NCBI GenBank assembly: GCA_950295325.1
Contig: OX485807.1
Coordinates: forward strand, 14,909,001-14,973,000
DNA length: 64,000 nucleotides
From: Polytrichum commune
Taxonomy: Eukaryota > Streptophyta > Polytrichopsida > Polytrichales > Polytrichaceae
Direction: 5' to 3'
Under the pieces are notes generated by a model. It made no database searches. It had not been told where the DNA came from and saw only the letters and a program-made list of their open reading frames with translations. Positions 1 to 12,568 of this stretch are shown in pieces; the stretch's first letter is position 1; each line of letters begins with the position of its first letter. Made by a program: the position numbers and the translations under genes.

Positions 1-1474
1 TTTAGCTTTTTGCTCGACCCAACTCTCAGCACAAGTCCCAAGCCTCACCTCCAAAAAGTGTTGCCACGTAGACATCCATGTCATACTTGGGCCTTGGGAC
101 CCTTGGGAAGTGGTAAGTCCCAATTTCCATCCTCTCAATTGCTAAGATTGTATGGATGTTACTTGGGACTTAGGACTTGGAATCACACTTGTGAATGGGG
201 TCACGTCCTAATGACCGCCCATGTCAAATGGGAGGTGTATTCTAGGACCAAGTTTTTTAGTAGTGTGAAGAAACATGTGTGTTTCCCAACCCATTTTTCT
301 ACTTGACCCAATGATTCCAATATCGCTTATTTGTGGTGATGACGAATGGCATGAAACAAACTAAGTTAGCATACTAGATAACCAACAGGAGGAGACTGCA
401 AGACAAGCTAGTTATTTGTTGTAGCATTGACCATCTCAAATCTCATTCGTGTGTCATGTCCTTATTGGACACAAGCACACCAATTATACACAATAGCATG
501 CTAGCCTCACAATATGGTCATTGTTACATTCAATATTGTACAAATCTCGCCCCACATAAATAAAATAAAATAAAAACAACGTATGGGTTTCTTTTACCCT
601 GACGTGAATGGGAGCCCATTCCTCTTTACCGTGGTCTTGTTTGACCAAGCGATCTCTCCCTACAACACACTATAGTAAGGTATCTCATGCTACTACCTTG
701 TTGCTCTTGTGACTCTATAGAATACATGAGGACTCCTTACCACAATTCCATAGTAGGCTCCTCGCGTACAATATCTAGTCCATAATCGATCAACTCAAGA
801 ACAATACTAGGGTATATTACAATATGACGCCTCCATGGATGTGGAAAACACAACAAGCTTTGATAACACTTATACTCTTGAATGAGCAATTGGTTACATT
901 TAGTATTGATTAAACTTTGTCTCCTACAATAAAGTGTTAAATTCACAAAGTTACAAGGATGATCACGCGGTCTTACCACTACACTTTTCATTAGCTTTAG
1001 TTTGACCCACACTGTTCATCATCAACCCCTATAAATGATCCTGCAATCATTGGATGGTATAGAAGGTGGGCATGGCACACTTGCTCCTACATAACAAGTT
1101 ATGATGGTTGCTCTAATCAACACAACATATCAATTTTAATGCCACACTAAGTTAGATATAGAATAAAATTCTCTTTCACAAGATGATTTTATGATCTACA
1201 TCTATGATAGATTTGAATTCCGCAATTCTAGATTTCATAACCATCTAATTAGTAGTAATTAGTAGGTGCAAGATAACCAGTGGGAAGACGACGTAATTCA
1301 TGTCGTGAGTTGTGTGGATGTGTTCCAATGACAGAGTGCTAAGACATCACATGGATCTTTATTTTAGGTATTCAAGTAACTTACAATACCACATTAAATC
1401 TTATTAAAAGAAATTTAATAGCTTGGACTTGTTCCACACAGGGACCACCAAAGTAGAGCCAGTGGAAAATCGAC

Positions 1475-1697
1475 CAGAAAATTTCAACCAACCATATGAA
1501 AATGTATGGGCTCGGCTTGGAAGAGATAGGTGCAAGACGACATCTTCACACCCATTCAAGGTGTTCACCTTTGAAAGAAGGGTGTGGTCTTCAAGGTCCC
1601 AGCTCTCTATTTCTGATACATGCTTTGAAATTACATGTAGAGTCAGACCAACTTGAAGATGAAGCAAAACCGTAATTCGGGCTGGTGGCAACATTTG
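1475..1697 (-). repeat. Interspersed repeat, copy 1 (partner at 23767-23997)
   Basis: The reverse complement of this stretch aligns over about 220 bp with the plus strand at 23767-23997. Shared strings include TTTCAAGTTGGTCT-like sequence, TTTC-AAGGTGAACACCTTGAA and GGTTGGTT near the distal end. Divergence is high, so this is an old transposon family. No domain is recognisable. Confidence 0.55.
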
Positions 1698-1881
1698 AGT
1701 CATCTCTTCTTCTTGAATGGCATCAATAGTTTCCAGAATCAAGCAGTACTACATCACAGAAGTGTGAGAATGAACTCGTGGAGTTTTCATGTTTTGATGA
1801 AACCATGAGGACATACAATTTTGGGGAACAAAATGCACGGATCTTGGAGATAGATTCAGATGTACACAACAAACAATCCTG

Positions 1882-2417
1882 ATGTGCAGATCTAATGAGA
1901 ACCAGAATGAGACTCAATATCTCGTGTTTCAAAAACTCCTCGTATGGTACAAACTTGAACAAGCAGGTGTCAAGTTGGATGAATCAGATCAATTTATCAT
2001 GTCTCTACAAAATGCAAACCTTTGTTACACGGTGAGTCAAAATCAAGCGTTGAAAGACTTCAACACGGTCTTCAGCAGTTGCTGCGAAGAGGCCCACTGT
2101 TGGTCATTTGCACTCACCACAAACAGAAGCACCACATTGCCCTTTGCGGTTGCAGCTGCCAAGTTGTGTGTGCCTGTCAACGCGAATGGTGTCTCCAGTG
2201 TATACCTGTAATACTGCACCCAAGTTGCCCCAAGTGTAACAAAAACCTTGTTAGCATGAGGGTTAACAATGCCACCAGATTGTACAAATTCAACTCTTAT
2301 AGCTTAACTTGTTTCCTTGAGTACGAGGGTCGCCCTAAATCCCCTCGTCAACATGCAGATACTAGAGAACTTCAAGGCCAAGGCTTGGGGAGAAAGTTGA
2401 GGAGACAACCACTTTAA
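1882..2417 (+). other. Weak coding-like frames, Cys-rich, unknown origin
   Basis: Two overlapping frames (1882-2211 and 2022-2417) look slightly protein-like. The second is cysteine-rich (CGCSCQVVCACQREWCLQC, then CPKCNK) and the first contains KLEQAGVKLDESDQ. No family is recognised, no splice-consistent gene model was built, and this may be a decayed transposon ORF. It lies on the strand opposite PPD6, in the region that should be its intron 2. Confidence 0.2.
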
Positions 2418-2489
2418 CACCACAATCCAAAGCCAACAAAGATGATAATCACATGGAGAAAGCAAAAACTTATTTTTTTATGCACTTAC

Positions 2490-5402
2490 AGTTTGATTGC
2501 CTTTTTTGTCAACAGAAGTCTCCAACACCTCATCAGGATCATAGCTGTTGCCGGTTACGAATGGGCCTAGTGCAGAAATGATCTTCTCGGGATTGCCAAT
2601 CTCCTCGATGGTGGCATTAGGTTTATTGGAGAGCCGAACCATAGGGGATGCCACCACTTGCAGAGTGCCTTGTTTGGAATTCTCAAATTTCACTTCTACC
2701 CACGGCTCAGCGCACTTAGGCTGACAGTAGTTGCCAGAGAGGATGTTTGCTATTCTTACTTGCTTCCATGTCGGTGGCAGTATGAATTCATAGGGTTGCA
2801 CATTTCCTGTCAAAAGTATTCACACATCAGGAAAAATAAAAAATAAAAAACTGATAAAGTGATTCATACCATTACCTGCAAATTTATGTCACTTGAAATT
2901 CACAAAGGTATGAGGGTGTTATTCGGTTAATTTTCTTAAACAAGCACCCATCTGATTGGTGTGTGGTTTGGTAAGGATCAAAGAACAAACACCATCAAGA
3001 CACATGTTTATGAGAGATTGGACTACATCTTTGAGTTTTTATTAACTACTCCACACTCAATAGTGAACACAATTGGGAAGACCTATGTATGCACTTCAGA
3101 TGACCATAACTAAATGAGGGGGGTCCCTTTTTTTCTGATGCTTCATCGTAGATTTGCTAATGCAACAAATATTTCGTTGTGTAAATATAATCGGTAGACT
3201 TTGAAGAACATGAAAAACAAACCGAATAACACCCACATACATTTATCCTCATAAAAAATCAACTTGAGTTTGATTGGATAAGAGCTACTGATATGTGTGT
3301 GCTTATGGAGTCAAATGCTCTCTACAAATGGGAAGGAAAATGAGCTTTCTGTGCAACTGACACCAGACTATATGAGTGTTTTGCATAGAGTGACATAATT
3401 CCAGAGGTAGAAGAGATAACAAAACAATTACTTCAATCCTCCACCTCCATCACAGAGCGAACGTGTAAGGTACAAGCGCCTCTAACAAACATTTTGAGCA
3501 CTTGAGACCCTTAACCTGTTCAAACTATTCGCAGAATTTTTCACTAATCAATAAATCTGTAAGGAGGTCAATGCACTTGAGCTCATGGCATTCCTATAAC
3601 GTGTGATTCTAATGTAATTTATCAAATGTCAAGGTTACTTAGCAATCTGAAGTAGTTACAGATGGCTCCCAATGTGGGTGTTAAGTGTCCACTTTTTGTC
3701 TCTCAACCAATGCAACTCTTATTTTTTATCTGTAAAAATATATCGTTAGTATTCGTTTTGAAGTATGTGGTTTCTCACTTTAAGGCAAGAAATAGGTGTC
3801 GGAATTGGGCGCTTCCACCTAAACTCGTGCAGAAATACTTCAATCCTCAAAATCCTCTCTACAGATGGGAAGGATGATGAGCATTTTGTGCAACTGACAC
3901 CAAATTATGCGAGCGTTTTCCATAGAGTGACATAATTCAAGTGGTAGAAGAGTTAAGAAGAAAGCAACTTCAAGAATACATGTGCATTTATGTTGATTGA
4001 TCGACATGATTTCCGGCGTGGTTGCATTCTTTAGCTCAGCTCAAGGAAAGCTCAATTCACACCCTCGTGACCATTACCCCCCCCCCCCCCCCTCATTAAA
4101 ATATAAAATTGCGAAAAAATCCAGCGACTTCTCAAGCATGCATTCTGCAGCTCAATTTACAGTCTCGTGACCGACCATTACTCCCCTCATTATACTGTAA
4201 ATTGCAAGTTGTTCCGGCAAATTCTCCACCATGCAATCTTCAGCTCAATTCACATACTCGTTATCAACCATTAACCCCCTCATTGTTCTCTAAATTGCAG
4301 CAAAATGTTTCAGCGAATTCTAAAGCATCTCAGTGGTGCAGTGAACCAACTACTTGGGACTCATTCTCCCTACTCGCTTCATGCAAGCATCCACATGTTG
4401 ATTCAATGTGGGTTCAAGTTCACCTCCAATTGGCGCTTCCTTTCCGTGATTCACATAATTAAACAGGAGACTGTGGTTTTTTCGCACTTCTAGTGCCCCA
4501 ATTCATAAAACCCCATTTCACATTGGGACGCGGTTGCATTCTTCAGTTCGATTTCACAGCAGATGATCATTGCCCCAACCCCGTGAAATCAAACTTGCCC
4601 ACCTAATGCTATGATTGCAGAATAAATCAGCGAATTCCGGAGATGATTTGAATTCCCCCAAGTGTCTGGCAGGCTCAGAATGAATTGGGTACCCCACGAG
4701 TGTATGTGCATTTATGCTAATGGGTCGAAATTTATGATTTCACATTTATGGGGCAGTTGCAATCTTCAGCTCAAATTCACATCCCCGTCACCGACCATTA
4801 ACCCCGTAATTATAATATGAATTTGCAAATTGGTTTAGCGGATTCTCAAGCATACATTCTTCAGCTCAATTCCACATCTTTGTGGCCGACCATTACCCCC
4901 CTCCTTATCCTATGAATTGCAAAATGTTTCAGCGAATTCCGGGGTCCCTATATTCTTCTTATAAATCCCGCAAATAAATTTATTAGGGTTACCGCTCACC
5001 AGCTCGAAGAGCAGGAGTGTCCTTCGGGGAAGCCTTGAATTGCACGAAGTCCGGATTTTCTTTCGAAGGAGGCAAAAACGCACCGACTTCCACCTGCGTG
5101 TAGGCCTCCGCCTGCCCCACTCTTCCCATCAGCAATCCCCCCATCCCAGCCATCGCCGCTGCCCCAAGGACCTCCCTCCTGCCCACCTCTCTCGCCGCAT
5201 CCTCCACATCTCCCTGGCGCTCACCACTACTGCTCCTCACTGCCACCAACCGCCCGCATTGCTCTTCCTCGCCATTGCCAAGATTGGATCTCGGAAAGCA
5301 TGAGACTCTGGCGCTGGTAGGGGGAAGCTTGCGAGAAAGAAGAGGCTCCTGGACTCGAAGGGCATGCGGGGGCGAAGAGGCCCATACATTCGTGGTCGCC
5401 AT
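2490..5402 (-). CDS. PPD6: PsbP domain-containing protein 6-like, thylakoid lumen (3' end outside window)
   Basis: Exon 1 is 5402-5000 and exon 2 is 2806-2490, joined by a 2,193-bp GT-AG intron (donor GTGAGC, acceptor ACAG) that splits a Gly codon. About 240 residues are visible. The start chosen is the ATG at 5402, which gives a basic, Ser-rich chloroplast transit peptide; an in-frame ATG at 5522 would add 40 residues. A twin-arginine motif (GRREVLGAAAMAG), a hydrophobic stretch and an AEA cleavage site follow, so Tat import into the thylakoid lumen is inferred. Exon 2 encodes the PsbP/Mog1-like fold with NVQPYEFILPPTWKQ, SGNYCQPKCAEPW and LGPFVTGNSY, which I recognise from Arabidopsis PPD6 (At3g56650). 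Exon 2 ends at a GTAAGT donor after GNQT. The expected last exon (about 50 residues, starting near YYKY) was not found at 1-2489, so intron 2 probably extends past the left edge. Family members are associated with photosystem II; the role of PPD6 is poorly defined. Confidence 0.9.
2914..3234. mobile_element. Small inverted-repeat element (MITE) in PPD6 intron 1
   Basis: The left end GGGTGTTATTCGGTT is matched by its reverse complement at the right end (AACCGAATAACACCC), and similarity continues inward. The 321-bp interior has no ORF. A third copy of the terminus in left orientation lies at about 5566-5600, just upstream of PPD6, without an obvious right partner. The GGG-type terminus is reminiscent of PIF/Harbinger elements, but no clean target-site duplication was identified. 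Confidence 0.55.
3318..3952 (+). repeat. Dispersed direct repeat of about 97 bp in PPD6 intron 1
   Basis: Two direct copies, 3318-3415 and 3854-3952, share the order CTCTCTACA-ATGGGAAGG, GTGCAACTGACACCA, CATAGAGTGACATAATTC and GGTAGAAGAG. A shorter shared string, CTTCAATCCTC, lies outside each copy. Both are inside PPD6 intron 1. No function is apparent. Confidence 0.75.
4021..4940 (+). repeat. Degenerate tandem array of a 90-100 bp unit in PPD6 intron 1
   Basis: Six imperfect copies begin near 4024, 4138, 4230, 4529, 4745 and 4851. Each runs through the same landmarks: GCATTCTTCAGCTCAATTCACA, then CGTGACCGACCATTA, a C-rich run, CTCATTAT, AAATTGCA and finally TTTCAGCGAATTC. The first copy contains a 16-C homopolymer at 4077-4092. 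Copies 3 and 4 are separated by about 200 bp of unrelated sequence. The array ends just before the splice donor of PPD6 exon 1 (5000), so it is transcribed within intron 1. Confidence 0.75.
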
Positions 5403-6128
5403 CGCCACAATTTCTGATGCGAGATTGCAATGCGAAGCGAGTGCGCGGAAGCATGTTATCCACTTCGGAGGGAGAGAGCAGGAGTGGGGGTCCCACCTAA
5501 GATTTGTCTCCAACTGTGCCACGTGGCGTAAACTTTACATTGGAGAGTTTGAAATAAGGTATGTGGGTGTTATTTGGTTCGTTTTTCATGTTCTCCAACT
5601 TGTACCAAATAGATTTAAACAACAAAACTCGTGTTGCATTCCAAATCTATGATGTAACATTTGCAAAACTAGATTGAAGATCAGACTTCCCTCTTGAAGT
5701 TATAGTTGTCAAAAGAGCATATTTGTTTAAGGAGGCTTCTTTCGGTGCCCTCTTGGTAACATGCGTTAGATTTGGTGTAATGTATGCATTGCAACACCAA
5801 CCCGCCCGGTATTCCTTTACCAATATTCTCACCATTGTTGTCCTTTTGTGGTTGGCAAGTCCTCATGGGTGGCGTTTGGATAGAGGTTTGTGTTTTGGCT
5901 AGTGGGTGTTGATGTCTGCAGATGGGGGTTACCAAAAAGTGTGATGGTGATTGGTTCCAATTACTCTAGGTTTCTCTTCATTTTATGTGGGGTTTGTATG
6001 GGGTGCCATATATTCGGCTAATATGCAGTGTTGTTCGATTGGTATGGGGTGTCGTTTGGTTATTATGCGATGTTGCTCGGTTGGTATGAAGTGCCCTCCG
6101 TTGTGCTCGGGTTGTAGTCCAGTAACGC

Positions 6129-6610
6129 ACAAACACCAAACCCTCCCCAAATTCCACAACCAAGCAAACCGAATTGCCCACAACCAATAGGATGGCATAT
6201 CCAAAAACCCATATTTTAACATGAATGCACACATACACTAGTGGGAGCAAATTCATATCATTGGCAACCTCAACACATCCCATGTGAGCTTCATGGATGA
6301 ACCAAAGATCCCTACACACCAACAACCTAAACCTCACCATTGGCAAACCCACCCAACCCAAATATTGCCATTGGCTAGCCACCCTCCCAACCCACAACCA
6401 ACAAAACACAAACACCCAACCTTCCCCCAAACCCACAACTAATAAGACTGAACTGCCCACAACCAAAAGGATGGCACATCCAAAAAACCAAACTTTATCC
6501 TAAATGCATACATTGGTGGGAGCAAATTCGTATCATTGGCAGCCTCGACACATCCCATGTGAGATTCATGGACGAACCAAAGATCCATGCACACTAGCAA
6601 CCTAAACTCA
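6129..6610 (+). repeat. Two direct copies of a 205-bp unit, period 279 bp
   Basis: Copy A (6129-6335) and copy B (6408-6610) share ACAAACACC, GCCCACAACCAA, AGGATGGCA, ATCCAAAAA, GGGAGCAAATTC, TATCATTGGCA and CACATCCCATGTGAG in the same order. They are separated by 72 bp. The unit has no ORF and is probably a partial tandem duplication of repetitive DNA. Confidence 0.75.
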
Positions 6611-8179
6611 AACCTAAACCTAAACACAAAGAGTATGTGTGATGGTGGACAACACACGAAAGCAAGGGTATTCATGTGAGGTTGGGGTGAAGGGATACTC
6701 TATGGGGGTACGGTGGACCAGAAGGGTTTACATCCATACTTGCAGTGAACACATAAACCAAAAATTCTATGAAATCCTACATCCAACTTGATTAAGACTA
6801 GCATGATCATTCTTACAATCATGCAAACCAAAATGCAAGTGGTACAAAAATGTGTAAAATCCATCCTCCATGATTGGATGCCCATGCAACCTTGGATATG
6901 ACACCCCAAAACATCAAACCATTGCAACCATAGGGTGAATGCAAGTTGGAACCACAAAGAATGGAGATATGAAGAGCATGTTGTTGGTGCAGAGGCCACT
7001 GTGCTTGATTACTAAATTGTGCAAAAAGAACTCACAATCATATAATGACATGATCATGATTCACCAAATCCATAAATGTATGTGGCTTGCATGTACTTTG
7101 CAGCAACTAAAAGTTGTTAACTTGTGGGCACAACAATCAAAAACATGAGTGTTGAAGGTATTCCGACCATGGCACAACATAAGATGCCACCCTTCGCCAC
7201 CCGAGGAAAAACAGCATCCACCAAACGGTCTGCAAAGTTCTAAAAAATAGAGTCGTTGAGGGTGACAACCATACCCTCGTACGGTGCGTGTCAACCCACA
7301 TAGGACAACCACCAAGACTATTACAACATGCGACCAAGAAAATGCAACCAATAGGTCACCCTCCACCCAATAAGCTCACTGAACAACCAAAACCTAGGTC
7401 CCACCTGAAATGGATTTCAATCACCACCATACCAACATGAATGGCAGTCAAAACGGCGGTTCTAGTCAAAACGGCAATGGACATGGCCGCTACCAGCACC
7501 ATGGCACGTGGTTCATTTGGACAAGTTTTCCTCTAGTGGTAGGGGGTCAATTAAGAAAACAAGCCATTTAAGACCCATGTACCTTATGACACACCTTACC
7601 TTAAGTACTTATGCTTAAGTATGTTTCAATTTTCAAGTATTAAATATGCCTTGCCAAGTCATTCACATTTTTGGTCCATAACCAATTTTGTCCCCGAATG
7701 AAATAAAATTGGTTCTATAGTCTAGGAAGCCAAACGGCTAATGGGGCTAAAAGTACATCAAGGTGGTTTCAAACTGGCTAATTTGGTAGAGTTGCGGAGT
7801 GCAACTTCCTTTGTAAGGTAGAGGCTAATGTCCACTTGATGGTCCAATTAAAAAGGAAGGCTTGAGGCTCCTTAAGACTATATTTTCAAATAGTGATGGA
7901 AACCTATCTCTAATAGGGTTTTATATTAAGGGACATTCCAACACAAAGTGTGCCTCATTTTCAACTACATAATAAGAGCGAAAATGATATAATCTATTAT
8001 CTCTAGGGATAGAAATTGTCGACCATTGTCTAGTTTCAATCATAAGAATTTTGTGATTCGAGATGCACATGAATGTTTTGTGGAGTGTACATCTTTAGTT
8101 ATTTCATTCATCAGCTTGGCATGTATCCATTATCTAGATTAGTTCTACACAAATCTTCACTTCCTCCCGGACACTCCAT

Positions 8180-8253
8180 TGTTGCCAACCACCCACATTG
8201 CTCCTCTTCGACATTGTGAAGAATGGCTATAGGAAAGCACGAGAATACATTAT
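8180..8253 (-). pseudogene. Decayed fragment of PPD6 exon 1
   Basis: This stretch aligns in the same orientation with 5237-5308, inside PPD6 exon 1. Shared strings are CCAACC, CATTGCTC, CATTG, GGAAAGCA and GAGA in matching order, with most differences being transitions. It lies about 2.9 kb upstream of the intact exon. No other PPD6 exon is recognised nearby, so it is a partial duplication carrying no function that can be shown. Confidence 0.5.
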
Positions 8254-8852
8254 TACTCCTTTGAAGGATTCACAAAAGTGCAAACTCAATTTCATAATTT
8301 TACAACTAATTTAACAATAGGCTCTACCAATTTCATTGAAATCATGAACCAAGTTCACTATATAGATGACAAATTTACCTTGAACATTCAACCAATTTCA
8401 CTACATGTCCTAAGCAATTTCATGATTTGATACCCATATTCACAACTTCACAACATTAATTTCATGAATTATATAACTTTATTTCACAAACAACAATACA
8501 TCATGCATGGGATTCTCCTAATCGCTCCCCACGACTAGCTCTACCAAAAATTTGAATGACCTCTCTTGTCCAAACTTAGACCATGTATGCAATGATTGCT
8601 TGTACAGTAATCAAAGACCACAAAACAACCAACACTCTTGCTTCCAGCTTGGAGGTATTGTAACCCGGTGGGAGGACTCTTCATTGGATACCTATATGAT
8701 GTGCATGGGTTTAGGGTGTGCGATTGTGGGTCACTATGAACTTAAACCCCCTATATACAGGCACTTTATGGAGAGAGAAAAATGGTATACATACTAATAG
8801 CAAGCTAGAAAACGGATTCATATATTTAGATTAAGCTTTTCAATTGAATGTG

Positions 8853-8996
8853 ATCATAACATAATTAACATCCATAACAATGTTATGTGGGACTGCCAAT
8901 ATTCTTCATAATATTCCCCACATTCAATATGGATGTGGGGAATATTTCGCTATCAGTTCCACATAACATTGTTATGGATCTGAATAATGTTATGAT
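8853..8996. mobile_element. Palindromic MITE, 144 bp
   Basis: The two halves are near-perfect inverted repeats of about 43 bp. The left arm starts ATCATAACATAATTAACATC, and the right arm ends with the complementary GATCTGAATAATGTTATGAT. A second symmetric pair (ATTCCCCACATT / ATGTGGGGAAT) lies at the centre. There is no coding capacity. A related element is at 14368-14520. Confidence 0.7.
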
Positions 8997-11902
8997 AAAT
9001 GCCTCCACTACATATACAAAATATAAACTATGACTCAAATAAGCCCTTATTACATATAGAATCCATTTTAGCTTTCCAATGAGAAAGTCGTTAGACAAAC
9101 TTTCATCCATAGCATGTGACTTAACAATCACACCAAACAAACAAATAACAGAGGACTATAACTTAGCCACAATCCGAAGAGCAAACTCAAGGGAGCCTAG
9201 GTTGTCCAAGAGCCTCCAATTTGTAAAACTTAGAACCCAAATGCAAAACCCTAACAAAAATGGACAAGGTAGTCATTAAGGACTATTACCGTGTGACAAC
9301 AATGGATGAAAATGTCAATTGGATGAAACAAAACAAACACATCTCTTGTCAAATGTTCCTCTAAACCTTAGGGCCCCCTTTTATACACCTTTACTTCAAA
9401 ATTCGTAATACCCTTTTTAATTGTACACATTGGGGCGTGGGGGGTGGGGGCTCTCCTTTAAGTATTACTCTGTACATCAATGCCTCAAATAATACCCCTT
9501 CTTACACTCACATTAGTTCAAGTATGGTATGAAGAGTGCAAATTAATATATGAAATTGGTTTGGAAAATCCATGAAGTTGCTAGAGGTAAAAGTCCACTT
9601 TCATGAAATTGAGGTGTGCCACATGTAAAGTATGTTTAGAAGAATCGTGAATTGGTTGGTAAAACGCTTCATCGGTACAACACTCTAGTAGCATTGGTTG
9701 GAAGGTTCGTGAACTAGCTTGGAACCTTTGTGAAATCAAGTTTGCATTTATGTGAAATCATCTTACCAAATGACCATTAGATCAGTACTTCACACCATTA
9801 GATGTGGTCCATACCCTAAGTTAGTGAAGTTTGTGTTAGGAAGCAAGGGGGATTGCACATCCTAGTTTGGTTATAGTAAGTCACTGCTCAAATTAGTAAT
9901 ATTGTCCCCCCATTGCCCAATTCATAGGATTAGCTAACATACAAGGTAACTAACCTATATGAAAGGTAACAAATCTCACGGCCACACCACCAAGTTAAAG
10001 TAGAGTTTAAAATTAAAGTTATCAAACTAGAAGTTAGCTAATGCATGGGGCCTTGGTTTTGTGAAAAAAACTTGACCCATCCAGTTCCTAATGCCAAGTA
10101 ACTTGCACAAATGAGAATCCCGAGGTTTTTCCTTGAATGCCCACCCTTTCAATTTCCCCAACTCTTCTATGTTTTGCTATGAGGTGGACCAAGCTGTTTT
10201 TTACATTGTCCTAAATTACCATCTTAAATTAGTGAAATAATATTCAATGTTAACGTGTCTTGAACATATATTTAATGTCTAAATGCATAAACAAGTATGA
10301 ATATTTGTTTATCACTACGACGTTTTAATTTATTTTACTCATCATGAGACATAAATGGCATGGACCAACAAAATTTAATGTATCATAATTAATGGCATGC
10401 TCAAAAGTTGGGCAAGTTGAGCAAAACTTACATTGGTCGACCTTACATTATCTCTCAAATTGATCAACCTTTGGTTAGTGATATTCATCATGTGCAAGTT
10501 TACAATTATCGAGCTAGCATATGAGTTGGTTGCTTTCAGTGACTCGTATTGACATTCTCTAACTCCTATCTAAGTTGTGCAGCCATGATTCTTTAGCTAT
10601 AATTTTGATTAGCTAACCTTCACTAACTCATAAGGTAGCTAATTCTCTTAGCTAGGTGGTGCTACTCGGCCTCTATCTCTTGCATTGCAAAATGCAGTGA
10701 TTACGCCTCATACCGTATCTCTCTAGCAGCTTGGGTAGAAAAATAATTGATTTGAAAGGATCCTAAATTTTTGGGAAATTAATTTCGTCGAGTGTCAAAA
10801 AAAAATTAAATCAAAGAGTGCCTAAAATCAGAATAATGCAAGTGACATTCACTAGAATTGAATAAAGTAGCATCAAATCAAAGCAACATTTGTTGCCAAG
10901 CAAAACCTTTACATATGTACAAGTAAAAAGACAAACTGTAAGGTAGGGAATGTTGGTTAAGGGAAGTGTGTAGGTTAATCATAGTCGCCACAAATGAAAA
11001 TAGATAAACCATCCATGAATTAGAAAAACGACTTGGATGAATGTCTAACTTAATTTAATGTTTTTTTAATATGCCCAATTTTAGAATACTATATTAAGGG
11101 TTGCATGGCTTACTTTTGCACTTTAATTAATCATTAGGCAGAAAGGTGCCCAAGCTGCTAGAGAGCTACAATAATTCAATCTTATTCCATTTCTACTCTC
11201 CAATGCCATGCATGTCTCCCGTGTCTCTCCCTTACCACCTAATTAAGCATTGAGGAAATTATGCAATATACACTCTTCAAAATCATGTTGTTTAAAAAAA
11301 TAAAGTAGATTACTGTCATCCAAATTCAATATTGGAAATCAACTAAGAAGTGGGCGTTGCAAAGAAACTTAAAATCACGCTAGTTAGTATCGTAAATCTT
11401 AACTAAGGCAATTGACACTTCCATAAAGAAAACATCTTTTAGAAAACTCGTATCTTGACGAATATGACAAAAATTCACGAGATATGCAACGATGTGATGG
11501 GTCCATGTAAAGTAGACATGTCTTGAGTGGTAAATGTTTCATGAAATACAACTCCGATGCACAAACTCTAACATATGACAAAGTCAACTTTGACTGAGTT
11601 GATACATCACCTCACCACATTCATGAGCCATAACCTCTACATTTCCAAATATAGTCCAAATTTGTCCTCCAATTATTTCATTTTTACACCTATTATTGCA
11701 TTTCGTTTGTCATTAGTATCTATTACTTAAATTGTCGAGAAGAAGTCTATGGGCGATGAAAGCAACTTTTGGCTTCTGGTGAGGCCACGTTGACTGTGCT
11801 TTCTCGACTGTCGGATTTGACCGATGTAACCCTCCTCCCCTGATCTCCTCCGTCCACTGCTTCAACATTTACATGGAGTGGTTGTGTCTGCTAGGGTCAA
11901 AT
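8997..11902. other. Gene-free spacer
   Basis: No gene, RNA gene or well-formed repeat could be supported here; only short ORFs without recognisable motifs and AT-rich sequence are seen. Confidence 0.5.
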
Positions 11903-12322
11903 ACTACACTAAAAAGGATATTTAGTGTTTGATTATACTTAATGTTGTTACCACCCTACCATGCTCACCACTAGTTTTCAATTCCTTGACAATTAGTGTT
12001 AGACATAAATGTGCCGCTGCCTTCTTTATTGTCACCTTCATTCCTATGAAGCGTGGATTTCACATGACTTGTGATTTTAGGGTTGGCGTCCCACCCTCTT
12101 GTTCGTTGATCTCCCTCCTTTCATCATTATTATTATTTTTGTTTTGTTTTTTTCATATCCTTACTAACATTGAATTCAAACATGTGACTTCCACATATTA
12201 CCATAGTTGATATTTAGTGTTTGAGTTTACATTTAATGTTATGTACTTTCATAGGGTTATTGACATTTGGTGTGTGCGTTTGTATTAGTGTACCAAATAC
12301 TAAATATCCTTTTTAGTGTAGT
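11903..12322. mobile_element. Non-autonomous element A1 with CACTA-type termini
   Basis: The left end ACTACACTAAAAAGGATATTTAGT is the reverse complement of the right end. Reading from CACTA to TAGTG, the ends match the CACTA superfamily terminus, although no convincing 3-bp target duplication is seen. The 420-bp interior has no transposase. An inverted relative lies at 21744-22070, sharing CCACCCTACCATGCTCA, GTGTTAGACATAAATGTGCC and other internal strings. Confidence 0.7.
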
Positions 12323-12568
12323 TGTTGGTATTGGCCTTTTAAAATTAGGTTAAAGGGGGGTTAAAGACTTGCTGTGTTTAGGGGTTAATATTTACTTATA
12401 TCTAAATAATATTATATCCAATAAGATAGCATCTTCATGAAGCTACCTTCGTAAGTGGTCCATTAGTGGGGTACATAGTAAAATGTGTAGTGATGTATAA
12501 TAGCACGGCTAGACACTCACCTCTTTGAGTTTAAACCCGTTACTTTTACCAAGGGAAAGGATATCTAC

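Larger units (their letters stand above)
5523..8850. other. Gene-free spacer upstream of PPD6
   Basis: No coding region could be supported. The stretch contains a 200-bp direct repeat (6129-6610, listed separately), a decayed PPD6 exon fragment (8180-8253, listed separately) and AT-rich unique-looking sequence. Confidence 0.6.

Noticed and set aside
6129-6610. Possible CRISPR-like or satellite array
   Set aside because: Only two copies with a 279-bp period; this is a simple duplication.
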